Positions 33,112-42,678 of a stretch of 64,000 nt of DNA are shown one piece after another (position 1 is the first letter of the stretch; the number at the start of each line of letters is the position of its first letter). Source of the DNA: Sphingomonas taxi (lineage in GTDB: Bacteria > Pseudomonadota > Alphaproteobacteria > Sphingomonadales > Sphingomonadaceae); assembly GCA_003243195.1 (NCBI GenBank), contig QFQI01000003.1, forward strand, positions 194,074 to 258,073, given 5' to 3'. A program made the translations under genes and the position numbers. The notes under the pieces are model-generated. The model ran no database searches and was not told the origin of the DNA. It saw nothing but the letters and a program-made list of their open reading frames with translations.

Positions 33112-35529
33112 CTACCGCCGGCGCGCGTCGGCGTTCTTGGTGCGCAGCGTCGGCGCGGCGGCGGCGGGATCGTCGGGCCATGGATGGCGCGGGTAGCGGC
33201 CCCGCATCTCGCGCGCGACGTCCTTCCAGCTTCCGCTCCAGAACCCCGGCAGATCACGCGTCGTTTGGATCGGCCGCCCCGCCGGCGAGGTCAGCGACAG
33301 CACCAGCGGCACGCGCCGCTCGCCGACCACCGGATGCTCGGCCAGCCCAAACAACGCCTGCACGCGCAACTCGACGGTCGGTCCGGCTTCCGCGCCATAG
33401 TCGATCGCGTGCGTCGACCCCGCCGGGCTGGTGAAATCGGCGGGGGCGAGCCGATCGACCTGCCGCATCGCCTCCCAGCCGAGCAGGTGGCGCAGCGCCT
33501 CGGTCAGCGCGCCGGGCGCGATCGCGTCGAGCCGCCGCCGCCCGGCCACCAGCGGCGGCAGCCATTCGTCGAGCCGCGCGAGCAGCGCCGCGTCGTCGGT
33601 GGCCACGCCTGCGAACGCGGCGCGGGTCCGCAACGCAGCCGCCCCGCCCGACCAGGGCAACAACGCGAGGCCATGCGCGCGTACACCCTCGACCAGCGCG
33701 GCGGCGAGCGTCGCCGGATCGGCCTGCGTGTCCGGCCCGCTGGACAGCCGGATCGCGCCCAGCCGCCGTTCGCGCACGGGGAGCACCGCGCCGGTCGCGG
33801 CGTCGAAGGCGGCGGTGCGCGTCGTCGCGATCCGTGCCGCGAACAGCGCCTCCACCTCGTCCGCCTCGATCGCGGCGGCGGAGAGGATGCGCGCGCCGGC
33901 CGCCATGCCCTGCGTCTCGGCGACCGCCAGCCACTCGGCGCGCGCCAGCGGCGAGGTCGGGTCGAGCCGAAAGCCGCGCCCGCCCGCCGACACCCAGCGC
34001 TCGCCGCTCGCGTCCCGTCGCCGCGCCACGCGATCGGGAAAGGCGAGCGCGACACAGGCGGCGATCGTCTCCCCCGCCCCGCCGCGCCCGGCCAGCCCCG
34101 CCCAGCGCTTCGCCAGTCCGCGCGCGCTCTCCGCCTTGGACGAGCGGTCGCCGCGCCAGCGCCGCAGCCGCAGTTCCAGATCGGCGTCGGTGCCGCCCAG
34201 TCCGCGCTCCTGCAATAGCACCGCGACCTCGGCGGCGAGCCGCTTGTCGCCGGCCTCGATCAGCATGTGCGCCAGCCGCGGCGTCATCGGCAGTGCGGCG
34301 ATCGCGCGGCCATGCGCGGTCGGCCGCCCGTCATCGTCCAGCGCGCCCAGCGAGCGCAGGCGCGCGCGCGCCTCGGCCACCGCCGCCTCGGGCGGCGCAT
34401 CGAGCCACGCCAGCGCGCGCGGATCGGCGACGCCCCAGATCGCGCACGCCAGCACCAGCGCGGACAGGTCCGCCTCCAGTATCTCCGGCGGATCGAAGCG
34501 CGGCATGCCCGCGGTCGCCGCCGCTTCCCACAGCCGGTACGCCACGCCCGGCCCCTGCCGCGCGGCGCGCCCGGCGCGCTGCGTCGCCGCCGCCTGGCTG
34601 GCGCGCTCGGTCACCAGCCGCGTCATCCCCGCCGCGCGATCGTAGCGCGGACGGCGCGCCAATCCGCTGTCCACCACAACGCGGATGCCGTCGAGCGTCA
34701 GGCTCGTCTCCGCGATCGAGGTCGCCAGCACCAGCTTGCGCACGCCGTCCGGCTCCGCCCGGATCGCTGCGCGCTGCGCGGCGGGGTCGAGGCTGCCATG
34801 CAGCCGGTGCAGCCGCACGCCGGGCAGGTCGCCGAGCCGCTCCGCCGTGCGCTCGATTTCCGCGACGCCGGGGAGGAAGGCGAGCACGCCGCCATCGGCC
34901 TCGCCGAGCGCGCGACGGACGGCGGCGGCGACCGAATCCTCGATCCGCGCCTCGGCGGCGCGCCCGATGTGACGCAGGTCGAGCGGGTGGCTGCGCCCGG
35001 CGCTCTCCACCACCGGCGCGCCGTCCATCAGCGCGGCGAAGCGGGCGCCGTCCAGCGTCGCCGACATCGCCACGATGCGCAGGTCCGGCCGCAAGCCGCC
35101 CTGCGCGTCGAGCGCCAGCGCCAGCCCGAAGTCGCCGTCCAGGCTGCGTTCGTGCACCTCGTCGAACAGGATCGCCGACACGCCGGCAAGCTCGGGATCG
35201 TTCTGCAACCGCGCGGTCAATATGCCCTCGGTCACCACGGTGACGCGCGTCGCGGCGGAGCGCCGGGTGTCGAGCCGGGTGGCATAGCCGAACGTCCGCC
35301 CGACCGGCTCGTCGGCCAGCGCCGCCATCCGCTCGGCCGCGGCGCGCGCGGCGAGCCGGCGCGGCGAGGTGACCAGCACCTCGCCGTCGCACCAATGCTC
35401 GCCGATCAGCGCCGGCGCGACCGCGGTGGTCTTGCCCGCCCCCGGCGGCGCGACCAGCACCGCCGACGATCGCGCCGCGAGAACCGCCAGCAGGTCAGGG
35501 AGGACCGCATGGATCGGCAGGATGGTCAC
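33112..35529 (-). CDS. hrpB: ATP-dependent helicase HrpB
   Basis: This 805-residue DEAH-box RNA helicase has motif I APPGAGKTT, DEVHERS (motif II, DEAH-type), SAT (motif III), LATSIAETSLT (motif V) and QRAGRAARQGPG (motif VI). The HA2/OB-fold and the C-terminal HrpB-specific domain (SLTSPAGRPIQTTRDLPGFWSGSWKDVAREMRGRYPRHPWPDDP) follow. The start is GTG at 35529. Its cellular role is not well defined. A long open frame on the opposite strand is an artefact of codon bias. Confidence 0.95.
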   Translation of the reverse strand: MTILPIHAVLPDLLAVLAARSSAVLVAPPGAGKTTAVAPALIGEHWCDGEVLVTSPRRLAARAAAERMAALADEPVGRTFGYATRLDTRRSAATRVTVVTEGILTARLQNDPELAGVSAILFDEVHERSLDGDFGLALALDAQGGLRPDLRIVAMSATLDGARFAALMDGAPVVESAGRSHPLDLRHIGRAAEARIEDSVAAAVRRALGEADGGVLAFLPGVAEIERTAERLGDLPGVRLHRLHGSLDPAAQRAAIRAEPDGVRKLVLATSIAETSLTLDGIRVVVDSGLARRPRYDRAAGMTRLVTERASQAAATQRAGRAARQGPGVAYRLWEAAATAGMPRFDPPEILEADLSALVLACAIWGVADPRALAWLDAPPEAAVAEARARLRSLGALDDDGRPTAHGRAIAALPMTPRLAHMLIEAGDKRLAAEVAVLLQERGLGGTDADLELRLRRWRGDRSSKAESARGLAKRWAGLAGRGGAGETIAACVALAFPDRVARRRDASGERWVSAGGRGFRLDPTSPLARAEWLAVAETQGMAAGARILSAAAIEADEVEALFAARIATTRTAAFDAATGAVLPVRERRLGAIRLSSGPDTQADPATLAAALVEGVRAHGLALLPWSGGAAALRTRAAFAGVATDDAALLARLDEWLPPLVAGRRRLDAIAPGALTEALRHLLGWEAMRQVDRLAPADFTSPAGSTHAIDYGAEAGPTVELRVQALFGLAEHPVVGERRVPLVLSLTSPAGRPIQTTRDLPGFWSGSWKDVAREMRGRYPRHPWPDDPAAAAPTLRTKNADARRR

Positions 35530-35592
35530 CGCGCGCCCCGTGTCACACGACGTGGCCGGTTCGGGCCTGTCCGGGTGCGTGCGTGCCGCGCA

Positions 35593-36585
35593 TCACACCC
35601 CCGCGGTGATCGCCTTCAGGTCGACGATCGGCCGCGCGCCGAAATGCTGGATCACCTCGGCGGCGCAGATCGCGCCCAGCGTCAGCGACTGCTCCAGCGA
35701 ACGGCCCCGCGCCTGACCGAACAGGAAGCCCGCCGCGAACAGGTCGCCCGCGCCGGTGGTGTCCACCACCTTGTCGATCGGCTGCGCCGGCACGGTCACG
35801 CGCGTGCCGCCGGTCTGCGCCAGTGCGCCACGCTCGCTGAGCGTCACCACCAGCAGCGGCACCTTGTCCTGCACCGCCGCGATCGCCGATTCCACGTCCG
35901 CCGCCTCGGTCAGCGACACGATCTCCGCCTCGTTGGCGAACAATACATCGATCAGCCCCGCCTCGATCAGGTCGCGGAAGGCGCCGCGATGGCGGTCGAT
36001 CACGAATTCGGCGGACAGCGTGAAGGCGACCTTGCGCCCGGCGGCGCGCGCGATGTCGATCGCGGCGCGCATCGCGGCGCGCGGCTCCTCGGGATCCCAC
36101 AGATAGCCTTCGAGATACAGGTAGCGCGCGTCCGCGATCAGCCCGGCGTCCAGCGCCTCGGCCGGCAGGTAATGCGACGCGCCCAGGAAGGTGTTCATCG
36201 TCCGCTGTCCGTCGGGCGTCACGAAGATCAGGCAGCGCCCGGTGGTCGGCTGGCCCGCGCGGCTGGCGGTGTCGAAGCGGATGCCGGCGGCGCGGATATC
36301 GTGCGCGAAGACCTCGCCGAGCTGGTCGTCGGCGACCTGCCCGATGAACGCGCACGCGCCGCCCAGCGCCGCCATGCCGGCGATCGTGTTGGCCGCCGAC
36401 CCGCCCGACACCTCCTGCCCCGGCCCCATCTTCGCATAAAGCGCGTCGGCCTCCTCCGGCGAGAAGACCAGCGCCATCGCGCCCTTGGTCATGCCGTTGC
36501 CGGCGATGAAATCGTCGGTGGCGGGGGCGAGGATGTCGACGATGGCGTTGCCGATCGCGACCACGTCATAGCGGGGTTCGGTCAA
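35593..36585 (-). CDS. Adenosine kinase (PfkB family)
   Basis: This 330-residue ribokinase-family sugar/nucleoside kinase has the N-terminal AIGNAIVDILA, GGSAANTIAGMAALGG (first PfkB signature) and DTTGAGDLFAAGFLFG (second signature with catalytic Asp). The GAxxE-like Mg2+ segment is seen as FANEAEI. Alphaproteobacterial members of this subfamily are annotated as adenosine kinase. The start appears to be TTG at 36585 with AGGA upstream. Its stop is 64 bp before hrpB on the same strand. Confidence 0.88.
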   Translation of the reverse strand: MTEPRYDVVAIGNAIVDILAPATDDFIAGNGMTKGAMALVFSPEEADALYAKMGPGQEVSGGSAANTIAGMAALGGACAFIGQVADDQLGEVFAHDIRAAGIRFDTASRAGQPTTGRCLIFVTPDGQRTMNTFLGASHYLPAEALDAGLIADARYLYLEGYLWDPEEPRAAMRAAIDIARAAGRKVAFTLSAEFVIDRHRGAFRDLIEAGLIDVLFANEAEIVSLTEAADVESAIAAVQDKVPLLVVTLSERGALAQTGGTRVTVPAQPIDKVVDTTGAGDLFAAGFLFGQARGRSLEQSLTLGAICAAEVIQHFGARPIVDLKAITAGV

Positions 36586-36675
36586 GGTGCGGGATTCCTG
36601 AAGGGCGAAAGCGCCCGCGTAGAGCGCGCGTCGCGCTTGCGCAACGGACAAGCGTGGCGCATCGCCGGTCGCCTG

Positions 36676-37344
36676 ATGATCCGTGCCCTCCTGCTCTCGC
36701 TGCGACAGCTTGGCGATCCGCCGATCCTGCGTGTGCTCGCGGCCTCGCTGGCGATCACGCTGGCGATCTTCGCCGGGGCGGGCGCCGCGCTGTGGTGGGC
36801 GCTCGACGCGGCGGTGGCCGGGTGGCGGTGGCACGGCGCGCTGTCGGGCGTCGCCGCCCTGCTGGTGATGGTGCTGGGCATATGGCTGCTGTTCCGGGCG
36901 GTCGCGATCCTGGTCGTCGGGCTGTTCGCCGACACGATCGTCGCGGCGGTGGAGCGGCGTCACTATCCCGACCGGCTCGTCGCCGCGCGTCCGGTGTCCT
37001 TCGCGCGTGGGCTGCGCATGGGGCTGGCGTCGGCGGCGCGCTTCGTCGCGGTCAATCTGCTCGCCGCGCCGGCCTATCTGGCGCTGCTGGTCACCGGCGT
37101 CGGCACCGCGGCGGCGTTCTTCGTCGTCAACGGCTGGCTGCTCGGCCGCGATCTGGGCGACATGGTGGCGGCGCGCCACCTGCCGGCTGCGGCGATGCGA
37201 GACTGGCGCGCGGCCACCGCCGGGCGGCGCTTCGTGCTGGGACTTGCCGGCACCGGGCTGTTCGTGGTTCCGGTGCTCAACATCCTCGCGCCCGTGCTGG
37301 GCGCGGCGATGGCGACGCATCTTTTCCACAGGACCCGACCATGA
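36676..37344 (+). CDS. EI24 domain (CysZ-like) membrane protein
   Basis: This 222-residue protein has about five hydrophobic segments and the EI24/CysZ pattern (MIRALLLSLRQLGDPPILRVLAASL, RPVSFARGLRMGLASAARFVAVNLLAAPAYL, NGWLLGRDLGDMVAARHL). CysZ of E. coli is a sulfate permease; many family members have unknown substrates. The lipoprotein gene overlaps its stop by 4 bases (ATGA). Confidence 0.85.
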   Translation: MIRALLLSLRQLGDPPILRVLAASLAITLAIFAGAGAALWWALDAAVAGWRWHGALSGVAALLVMVLGIWLLFRAVAILVVGLFADTIVAAVERRHYPDRLVAARPVSFARGLRMGLASAARFVAVNLLAAPAYLALLVTGVGTAAAFFVVNGWLLGRDLGDMVAARHLPAAAMRDWRAATAGRRFVLGLAGTGLFVVPVLNILAPVLGAAMATHLFHRTRP

Positions 37345-37709
37345 AGCCGTTCGCGCCGGCCGCCCTGCTCCTGCCGCTCGCCGCCTGCGCGACGACGCCG
37401 GCCGCGCGCCCCGCCGCGCCGCGCGCGGTGGCGGTCGCGCTGCCGACCGTGGGACTGGAGGCGGTGATGGGACAGGACGCCGCCGCGCTCACCGGCACCT
37501 TCGGCCAGCCGGACGCCGACGTGCGGGAAGGGACGGCACGCAAGCTGCAATTCTCCAGCGCGATCTGCATCCTGGACACCTATCTCTATCCCCCGAAGCC
37601 GGGGGAGGAGGCGCGCGTGACCTGGGTGGACGCGCGCCAGCGCGACGGCAGCGCGATCGACCGCGCCAGTTGCGTCGCCGCGCTGACCCGGCGGACGGGC
37701 GGGCGGTAA
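37341..37709 (+). CDS. Lipoprotein, hypothetical
   Basis: This 122-residue protein has a lipoprotein signal with lipobox LPLAAC (Cys at about residue 16). An Ala/Pro-rich linker follows, then a small domain VGLEAVMGQDAAALTGTFGQPDADVREGTARKLQFSS...CILDTYLYPP resembling SmpA/OmlA-like folds (a DAAALTxxFGxPD strand-helix pattern). It is probably anchored in the envelope. It is translationally coupled to the EI24 gene. Function is unknown. Confidence 0.8.
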   Translation: MKPFAPAALLLPLAACATTPAARPAAPRAVAVALPTVGLEAVMGQDAAALTGTFGQPDADVREGTARKLQFSSAICILDTYLYPPKPGEEARVTWVDARQRDGSAIDRASCVAALTRRTGGR

Positions 37710-37779
37710 CGCCGCGGGCGCGCGATTGAGCGCGGTCGCCCGCCGCGCTACCCTGACGCAAAGCGGAGGGGGAATCGCG

Positions 37780-39084
37780 ATGGCACCGGCGCAACTCAGC
37801 GTCATTTTCTTCATGCAGCTCTTCGCGATCGTCGCGGCGTCGCGGGTCGTCGGCTGGCTGGCCAAACGCTTCCTGGGGCAACCGCAGGTGGTGGGCGAGA
37901 TGATCGCGGGCGTGCTGCTCGGCCCGTCGCTGCTGGGGCTGCTCGCCCCGGAATGGCAGGCGATGCTGTTCCCGAAGGAGACGCGCGGGCTGCTCTACGC
38001 GGTCGCGCAGCTCGGCGTCGGCCTTTACATGTTCATCGTCGGGCTGGGGTTCCGCGCCGATCACTTCCGCAGCAACGCGCGCAGCGCCACGGCGGTGTCG
38101 CTGTCGGGCATGATCGCGCCCTTCCTGGTGGCGATCGCGCTCACCCCGTGGCTGCTGTCGATCCCGGGCCTGTTCGGGCCGACGGTGACGCCGACGCAGG
38201 CCGCGCTGTTCACCGGCGCGTGCATCGCGATCACCGCCTTTCCGATGCTGGCGCGGATCATCCACGAGCGCGGCCTGGCGAACAGTCCGCTCGGCACATT
38301 GTCGCTGTCGTCCGGCGCGATCGACGATGCCGGCGCGTGGACGGTACTGGCGGTGGTGCTGGCGACGTTCGGCGAAGGGCCGGGTGTGGCGGTGAAGGCG
38401 ATCGGCGGCGCGCTGGTCTTCGCGGTCGTGGTGCTGGGGGTCGGGCCGCGGCTGCTGCGGCCGCTGGGCGAGCGCGCGCAGCGCAGCGGGCGGGTCGGCC
38501 AGAGCGAGGCCGGCGTGGCGCTGATGCTGTTCCTGCTCGCCGCCTTCGCGATGGACGCGGTCGGGATGCACGCGGTGTTCGGCGGCTTCCTGCTGGGCAT
38601 CGCCATGCCGCGCGGCGTGTTCGCCGAAGGGCTGCGGCGCCAGCTCGAGCCGCTGACGGTGCTGCTGCTGCTGCCGTGCTTCTTCACCTTCTCGGGCCTC
38701 AACACGCAACTGGCGCTGGTGGCGGACCCCGCGCTGCTCGCCATCACGCTGGCGGTGCTCGCCGCATCGGTGCTGGCGAAGGGCGGCGCGTGCTGGGCGG
38801 CGGCGCGGCTGACCGGGCAGGACAATGCCACCGCGCTGGGCGTCGGCGCGCTGATGAACGCGCGCGGGCTGATGGAGCTCATCATCATCAACATCGGGCT
38901 GGCGCGCGGCATCATCGGGCCGGCCTTCTTCTCGATGCTGGTGCTGATGGCGATCGCCACCACGCTGATGGCCTCGCCGCTGTTCGAATGGGTGTACGGC
39001 CGCAAGGCACGCGCGCGGGGCGAGCTGGGCACGCTCGACGATAGCGATGCCGATGGCGCGGCGAGCCGCCGGATGGTGGCGTAG
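37780..39084 (+). CDS. Cation/proton antiporter (CPA2, KefB/NapA-like)
   Basis: This 434-residue protein has 12-13 transmembrane helices with the CPA2 features GQPQVVGEMIAGVLLGPSLLG, the half-helix cation site TGACIAITAFPMLARI and DDAGAWTVLAV. There is no C-terminal TrkA-N domain, unlike KefB/KefC. It exchanges K+ or Na+ for protons. ATG 37780 has AGCGGAGGGGG directly upstream, which settles the start. Confidence 0.9.
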   Translation: MAPAQLSVIFFMQLFAIVAASRVVGWLAKRFLGQPQVVGEMIAGVLLGPSLLGLLAPEWQAMLFPKETRGLLYAVAQLGVGLYMFIVGLGFRADHFRSNARSATAVSLSGMIAPFLVAIALTPWLLSIPGLFGPTVTPTQAALFTGACIAITAFPMLARIIHERGLANSPLGTLSLSSGAIDDAGAWTVLAVVLATFGEGPGVAVKAIGGALVFAVVVLGVGPRLLRPLGERAQRSGRVGQSEAGVALMLFLLAAFAMDAVGMHAVFGGFLLGIAMPRGVFAEGLRRQLEPLTVLLLLPCFFTFSGLNTQLALVADPALLAITLAVLAASVLAKGGACWAAARLTGQDNATALGVGALMNARGLMELIIINIGLARGIIGPAFFSMLVLMAIATTLMASPLFEWVYGRKARARGELGTLDDSDADGAASRRMVA

Positions 39085-39301
39085 GCGCGCGCGCGGCGGC
39101 GAGTCGCGTGGCGGCGCGACGGTCGCGGGAAATCGCGCGCCGGCCGGTCGCAAGCGGTTTGTTCAGTTTTGGCTGCTATCCCGGCGCCTGCGCACGATGG
39201 TCGGCACGCTGCGCTGCCGCTGACAGGCGCCCGGAAGCGGGCGACCGGAGCGGTCCGGTTGCCGTCGCAACTTGATTACCGAGATGCTAGGCCATCACCC
39301 C

Positions 39302-41068
39302 ATGACGCACCCCCTGCCCCATGTTTCGGATGGCCCGCGTGTCGCGGACGGGCCGATGCGCGCCGCGCTGGCGCTGTGCCGCCGGCACGTCCTGGCCGCC
39401 TTCGCGTTCAGCGCGCTGGTCAACCTGCTGTACATCGCGCCGACGCTGTACATGCTGCAGGTGTACGACCGCGTCGTGCCCACCCACGGGCGGCTGACCC
39501 TGGTGTTCCTGACGCTGGTGCTGGTGTTCGCGCTGGTCACGCTGTCGCTGCTGGACCGGGTGCGCACGCGGTTGCTGGTGCGCGCCGGCGTCGGGCTGGA
39601 CGCGGCGCTGGCGCCGGTGCTGCTCGACGCGACGCTGGGCCGCCCCGACCAGCCGGTCGCGCGGCAGGCGCTGCGCGAGTTCGACACGGTGCGCCAGACG
39701 CTGAGCGGGCCGGGCGTGCTGGCGCTGTTCGACGCGCCCTGGACGCCGATCTACGTCGCGGTGTGTTTCCTGGTGCATCCGCTGCTGGGCGTCGTCGCGC
39801 TGGTCGGCGGGTCGATCCTGCCGCTGCTGGCGTGGCGCAACGAGCGCGCGACGCGCGGCGCGCTGGAGCGGGCGCAGGTGGCGGCGGCGACCAGCTATGC
39901 CAGCCAGGAAGCGATGCTGGGCGGAGCGGAGGCGGTGCGCGCGCTGGGCATGCGGCGCGCGATGGTGGCGCGCCAGTTGCGCCACCGCGAGACGATGCTG
40001 TCGTTGCAGACCGCGGCGGGCTTCACCGCCGGCAATTACCTGACCGGCACCAAGTTCGTGCGCCTCGCGCTCCAGAGCTTCGCGCTGGGGCTGGGCGCGC
40101 TGCTGGCGATCGACAACCAGATTTCCGGTGGCGCGATCTTCGCGGCGTCCTTCCTGATCGCGCGCGCGCTGGCGCCGATCGAGATGCTGATCGGCAGTTG
40201 GAAGAACATCGCGCAGGCGCATGGCAGCTACCTGCGGCTCGACAAGCTGCTGGCCGAGGCGCAGGCCGCCGGCCCCGTCACGCAACTCCCCGCGCCCAGG
40301 GGGACGATCACGCTGGAGCATGTCACCGTCTTCAACGACGCGCGTGACGGCGCGATCGTCGGCGACGCGACCCTCTCGATCGCGGCCGGCGAGGTGGTGG
40401 CGATCATCGGCCCCAGCGGAGCGGGCAAGTCGACGCTGGCGCGCGTGATCGCCGGCGCGATCCGCGCCGATCGCGGCCGCGTGCGTATCGACGGCGCGGA
40501 CACCATGGACTGGGATCCGGAGCGGCTGGCCGAGCATATCGGCTATCTGCCGCAGGATCCGTCGCTGTTCGCGGGCACGGTGAAGGAGAATATCGCCCGC
40601 TTCCGGGGCGAGCTCGGCGCGGATGCCGCCGCGCTGGACGCCGCCGCGATCGTCGCGGCGGAGCGCGCCCGCGCCCGCGCGCTGATCCAGCAACTGCCCG
40701 GCGGCTTCGACCACCAGTTGAAGCCGGGCGGGCGCGGCCTGTCGGCCGGGCAGGCGCAGCGCGTGGCACTGGCGCGCGCGATGTTCGGCGACCCGGCGGT
40801 GCTGGTGCTCGACGAACCCAACGCACATCTGGACGCGGAGGGCGATTCGGCGCTGCTCGCGGCGATCGACCATTACAAGCGCGCCGGCCACACGATCCTG
40901 GTCGTCAGCCACAAGCTCGGCATTCTTCCGGTCGTCGACAAGCTGCTTGTGATGCGCGGCGGCCGGGTGGAGATGTTCGGCCCGCGCGACGAGGTGCTGC
41001 CGAAGATCGCGCCGCAGCGGCCGCGCCCGCTCCCCGCCTCCATCTCCGCCCCCAGCAAGAGCGCCTGA
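39302..41068 (+). CDS. Type I secretion system permease/ATPase (PrtD/PrsD-like)
   Basis: This 588-residue ABC exporter has an N-terminal transmembrane domain (about residues 30-310, including NLLYIAPTLYMLQVYDRV) and a nucleotide-binding domain with Walker A GPSGAGKST, signature LSAGQAQRVALARAM, Walker B VLVLDEPNAHLD and switch His (VVSHK). The YMLQVYDRV segment is typical of PrtD/PrsD transporters of RTX-type substrates and biofilm glycanases. The start is uncertain: TTG 39272, ATG 39284 and ATG 39302 are in frame. It is followed after 3 bases by the adaptor gene. Confidence 0.92.
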   Translation: MTHPLPHVSDGPRVADGPMRAALALCRRHVLAAFAFSALVNLLYIAPTLYMLQVYDRVVPTHGRLTLVFLTLVLVFALVTLSLLDRVRTRLLVRAGVGLDAALAPVLLDATLGRPDQPVARQALREFDTVRQTLSGPGVLALFDAPWTPIYVAVCFLVHPLLGVVALVGGSILPLLAWRNERATRGALERAQVAAATSYASQEAMLGGAEAVRALGMRRAMVARQLRHRETMLSLQTAAGFTAGNYLTGTKFVRLALQSFALGLGALLAIDNQISGGAIFAASFLIARALAPIEMLIGSWKNIAQAHGSYLRLDKLLAEAQAAGPVTQLPAPRGTITLEHVTVFNDARDGAIVGDATLSIAAGEVVAIIGPSGAGKSTLARVIAGAIRADRGRVRIDGADTMDWDPERLAEHIGYLPQDPSLFAGTVKENIARFRGELGADAAALDAAAIVAAERARARALIQQLPGGFDHQLKPGGRGLSAGQAQRVALARAMFGDPAVLVLDEPNAHLDAEGDSALLAAIDHYKRAGHTILVVSHKLGILPVVDKLLVMRGGRVEMFGPRDEVLPKIAPQRPRPLPASISAPSKSA

Positions 41069-41071
41069 GCC

Positions 41072-42424
41072 ATGGCCACCCTGCCCTTTCCGGATGCCGT
41101 GCACGACGCGGCGCACCGGCCCGCCGACCCGCGCCGCGACATCCGCAACGGCACGATCGTCGCGGTGCTGTTCTTCGTCGTGTTCCTCGGCTGGGCGGCG
41201 TTCGCACGGCTCGACGCCGCCGCTTATGCCGAAGGCGTGCTGGCGGTGTCCGGCCAGCGCCAGGCGGTGCAGCACCGCGACGGCGGCACGGTGGAGCGCA
41301 TCTTCGTACGCGACGGCCAGCGCGTGCAGCAGGGCGAGCTGCTGATCCGCCTCGCCAATCCCGAGGTGCGCGCCACCGAACGCGCACTCGCCTCGCAGTC
41401 GATCCGGCTGCTCGCCCAGCGCGCCCGGCTCCAGGCCGAGCAACTGGGCGAGCGCCACGTGACCGCGCCGCGCGAATTCGCCACGCTAACGGGTGAGGAT
41501 CGCGAGGAAGCCGCGCTGGCGATGCGCTTGCAGCAGACCGAGCTGACCGCGCGCACCGGCACGCTCTCGGCGCAGCGCGACGCGCTCGGCCAGCGCAGCG
41601 CGCAGTCCAACGAACAGGGGCGCGGCTATGGCGAGCAGGTGGTGTCCGCGCAGGAACAGCTCAAGCTGCTCGACGCGCAGCTCGACGCGCTGCGCCCCGT
41701 GGCGGCCAAGGGCTTCGTCTCGCAGACGCGGCTGCGCGAGTTGGAGCGGATGCGCGCCGAATTGCAGGGGCAGCGCGGCCAATATGCGGCCAGCGTCGCC
41801 CAGACCCGCGAGGCGGCGCGCGAAAGCCAGATCCAGCGGATCGAGGCCGAGCGCACCTTTTCCGAACGGACCGCCGCCGACCTGCGCGACGTCGAGGTAC
41901 GGCTGGGCGAGTTGCTGCCCAAGCTGGGCGCGGCGCGCGAACAGCTCGCGCACATCGACATCCGCGCCCCCGCCACCGGCGCGGTGGTCGGGCTGACCGT
42001 GTTTACCCCCGGCGGCGTGATCGCGCCGGGGCAGAAGCTGATGGACATCGTTCCCGAACGCGCGCCGCTGCGCATCCAGGCGCGCATCTCCCCCGACGAT
42101 GCCGACGACCTGAAGGTCGGCCAGCCGACGCGAGTCAAGTTCCCCAGCCTGCATGAACGCGACATCCCCGACCTGAACGGCACGCTGACGCGGCTGTCGG
42201 CGGACAGTTTCACCGACGAGAAGACCGGCGTCAGCTATTTCACCGGCGAGGTGACCGTCCCGCCGCAGGAGCTCGCCGTCCTGTCCCGCTTCCGCGGCGC
42301 GGCCTTCCAGTTGCGCCCCGGCATGCCCGCGCAGGTGCTGTTCCCGCTGCGCAAGCGCACCGCGCTGGACTATGCGCTGGAACCGCTGATCGGCAGCTTC
42401 TGGGCGTCGTTCCGCGAACATTGA
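41072..42424 (+). CDS. Type I secretion periplasmic adaptor (HlyD/PrtE family)
   Basis: This 450-residue membrane fusion protein has a short cytoplasmic N-terminus, one transmembrane helix (TIVAVLFFVVFLGWAAFA, about residues 28-45), a lipoyl/biotinyl-like half motif (GGTVERIFVRDGQRVQQGELLIRL), long coiled-coil hairpin (about 100-290) and the returning barrel (IRAPATGAVVGLTVFTPGGVIAPGQKLMDIVP). The RxG-type terminal segment is FQLRPGMPAQVLFP. It links the inner-membrane ABC protein to TolC in the outer membrane. No tolC or substrate gene is in the window. Confidence 0.93.
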   Translation: MATLPFPDAVHDAAHRPADPRRDIRNGTIVAVLFFVVFLGWAAFARLDAAAYAEGVLAVSGQRQAVQHRDGGTVERIFVRDGQRVQQGELLIRLANPEVRATERALASQSIRLLAQRARLQAEQLGERHVTAPREFATLTGEDREEAALAMRLQQTELTARTGTLSAQRDALGQRSAQSNEQGRGYGEQVVSAQEQLKLLDAQLDALRPVAAKGFVSQTRLRELERMRAELQGQRGQYAASVAQTREAARESQIQRIEAERTFSERTAADLRDVEVRLGELLPKLGAAREQLAHIDIRAPATGAVVGLTVFTPGGVIAPGQKLMDIVPERAPLRIQARISPDDADDLKVGQPTRVKFPSLHERDIPDLNGTLTRLSADSFTDEKTGVSYFTGEVTVPPQELAVLSRFRGAAFQLRPGMPAQVLFPLRKRTALDYALEPLIGSFWASFREH

Positions 42425-42426
42425 GG

Positions 42427-42490
42427 GGGCGGTCCGCTCCCCGCCCGACATCCTTTATGGAGGGAGTGTCGGAGCGGCCCGGCGCCCCCG
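42427..42490. repeat. Intergenic hairpin (CCGCTCC element, copy D)
   Basis: CCGCTCC (42434-42440) pairs with GGAGCGG (42471-42477), and the outer GGGGGCG and CGCCCCC extend the stem. It begins two bases after the HlyD stop, so it may also act as the terminator of the secretion operon. The remainder of the 254-bp gap to the next gene shows nothing else. Confidence 0.6.
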
Positions 42491-42678
42491 CAGCGCACCG
42501 CGCCTACCCGCGGGCTTCCACACAACCCCGGCGGTGACGGCAGAACCCTCCGGGACCACCCGCGACGGCCCGCGCGCCTACACCGCGCGTTAACCATCTT
42601 CCCGCTAGGGGCACGTCAGCCCGGATGATCGCAAGCGCGACGGCGGGTGCCCCGATCACAGCCGAGTCGAGAACCGCC

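Noticed and set aside
34267..36675. A very long plus-strand open frame running into the EI24 gene
   Set aside because: It is antisense to hrpB and adenosine kinase and has no recognisable protein features before the EI24 start at 36676.
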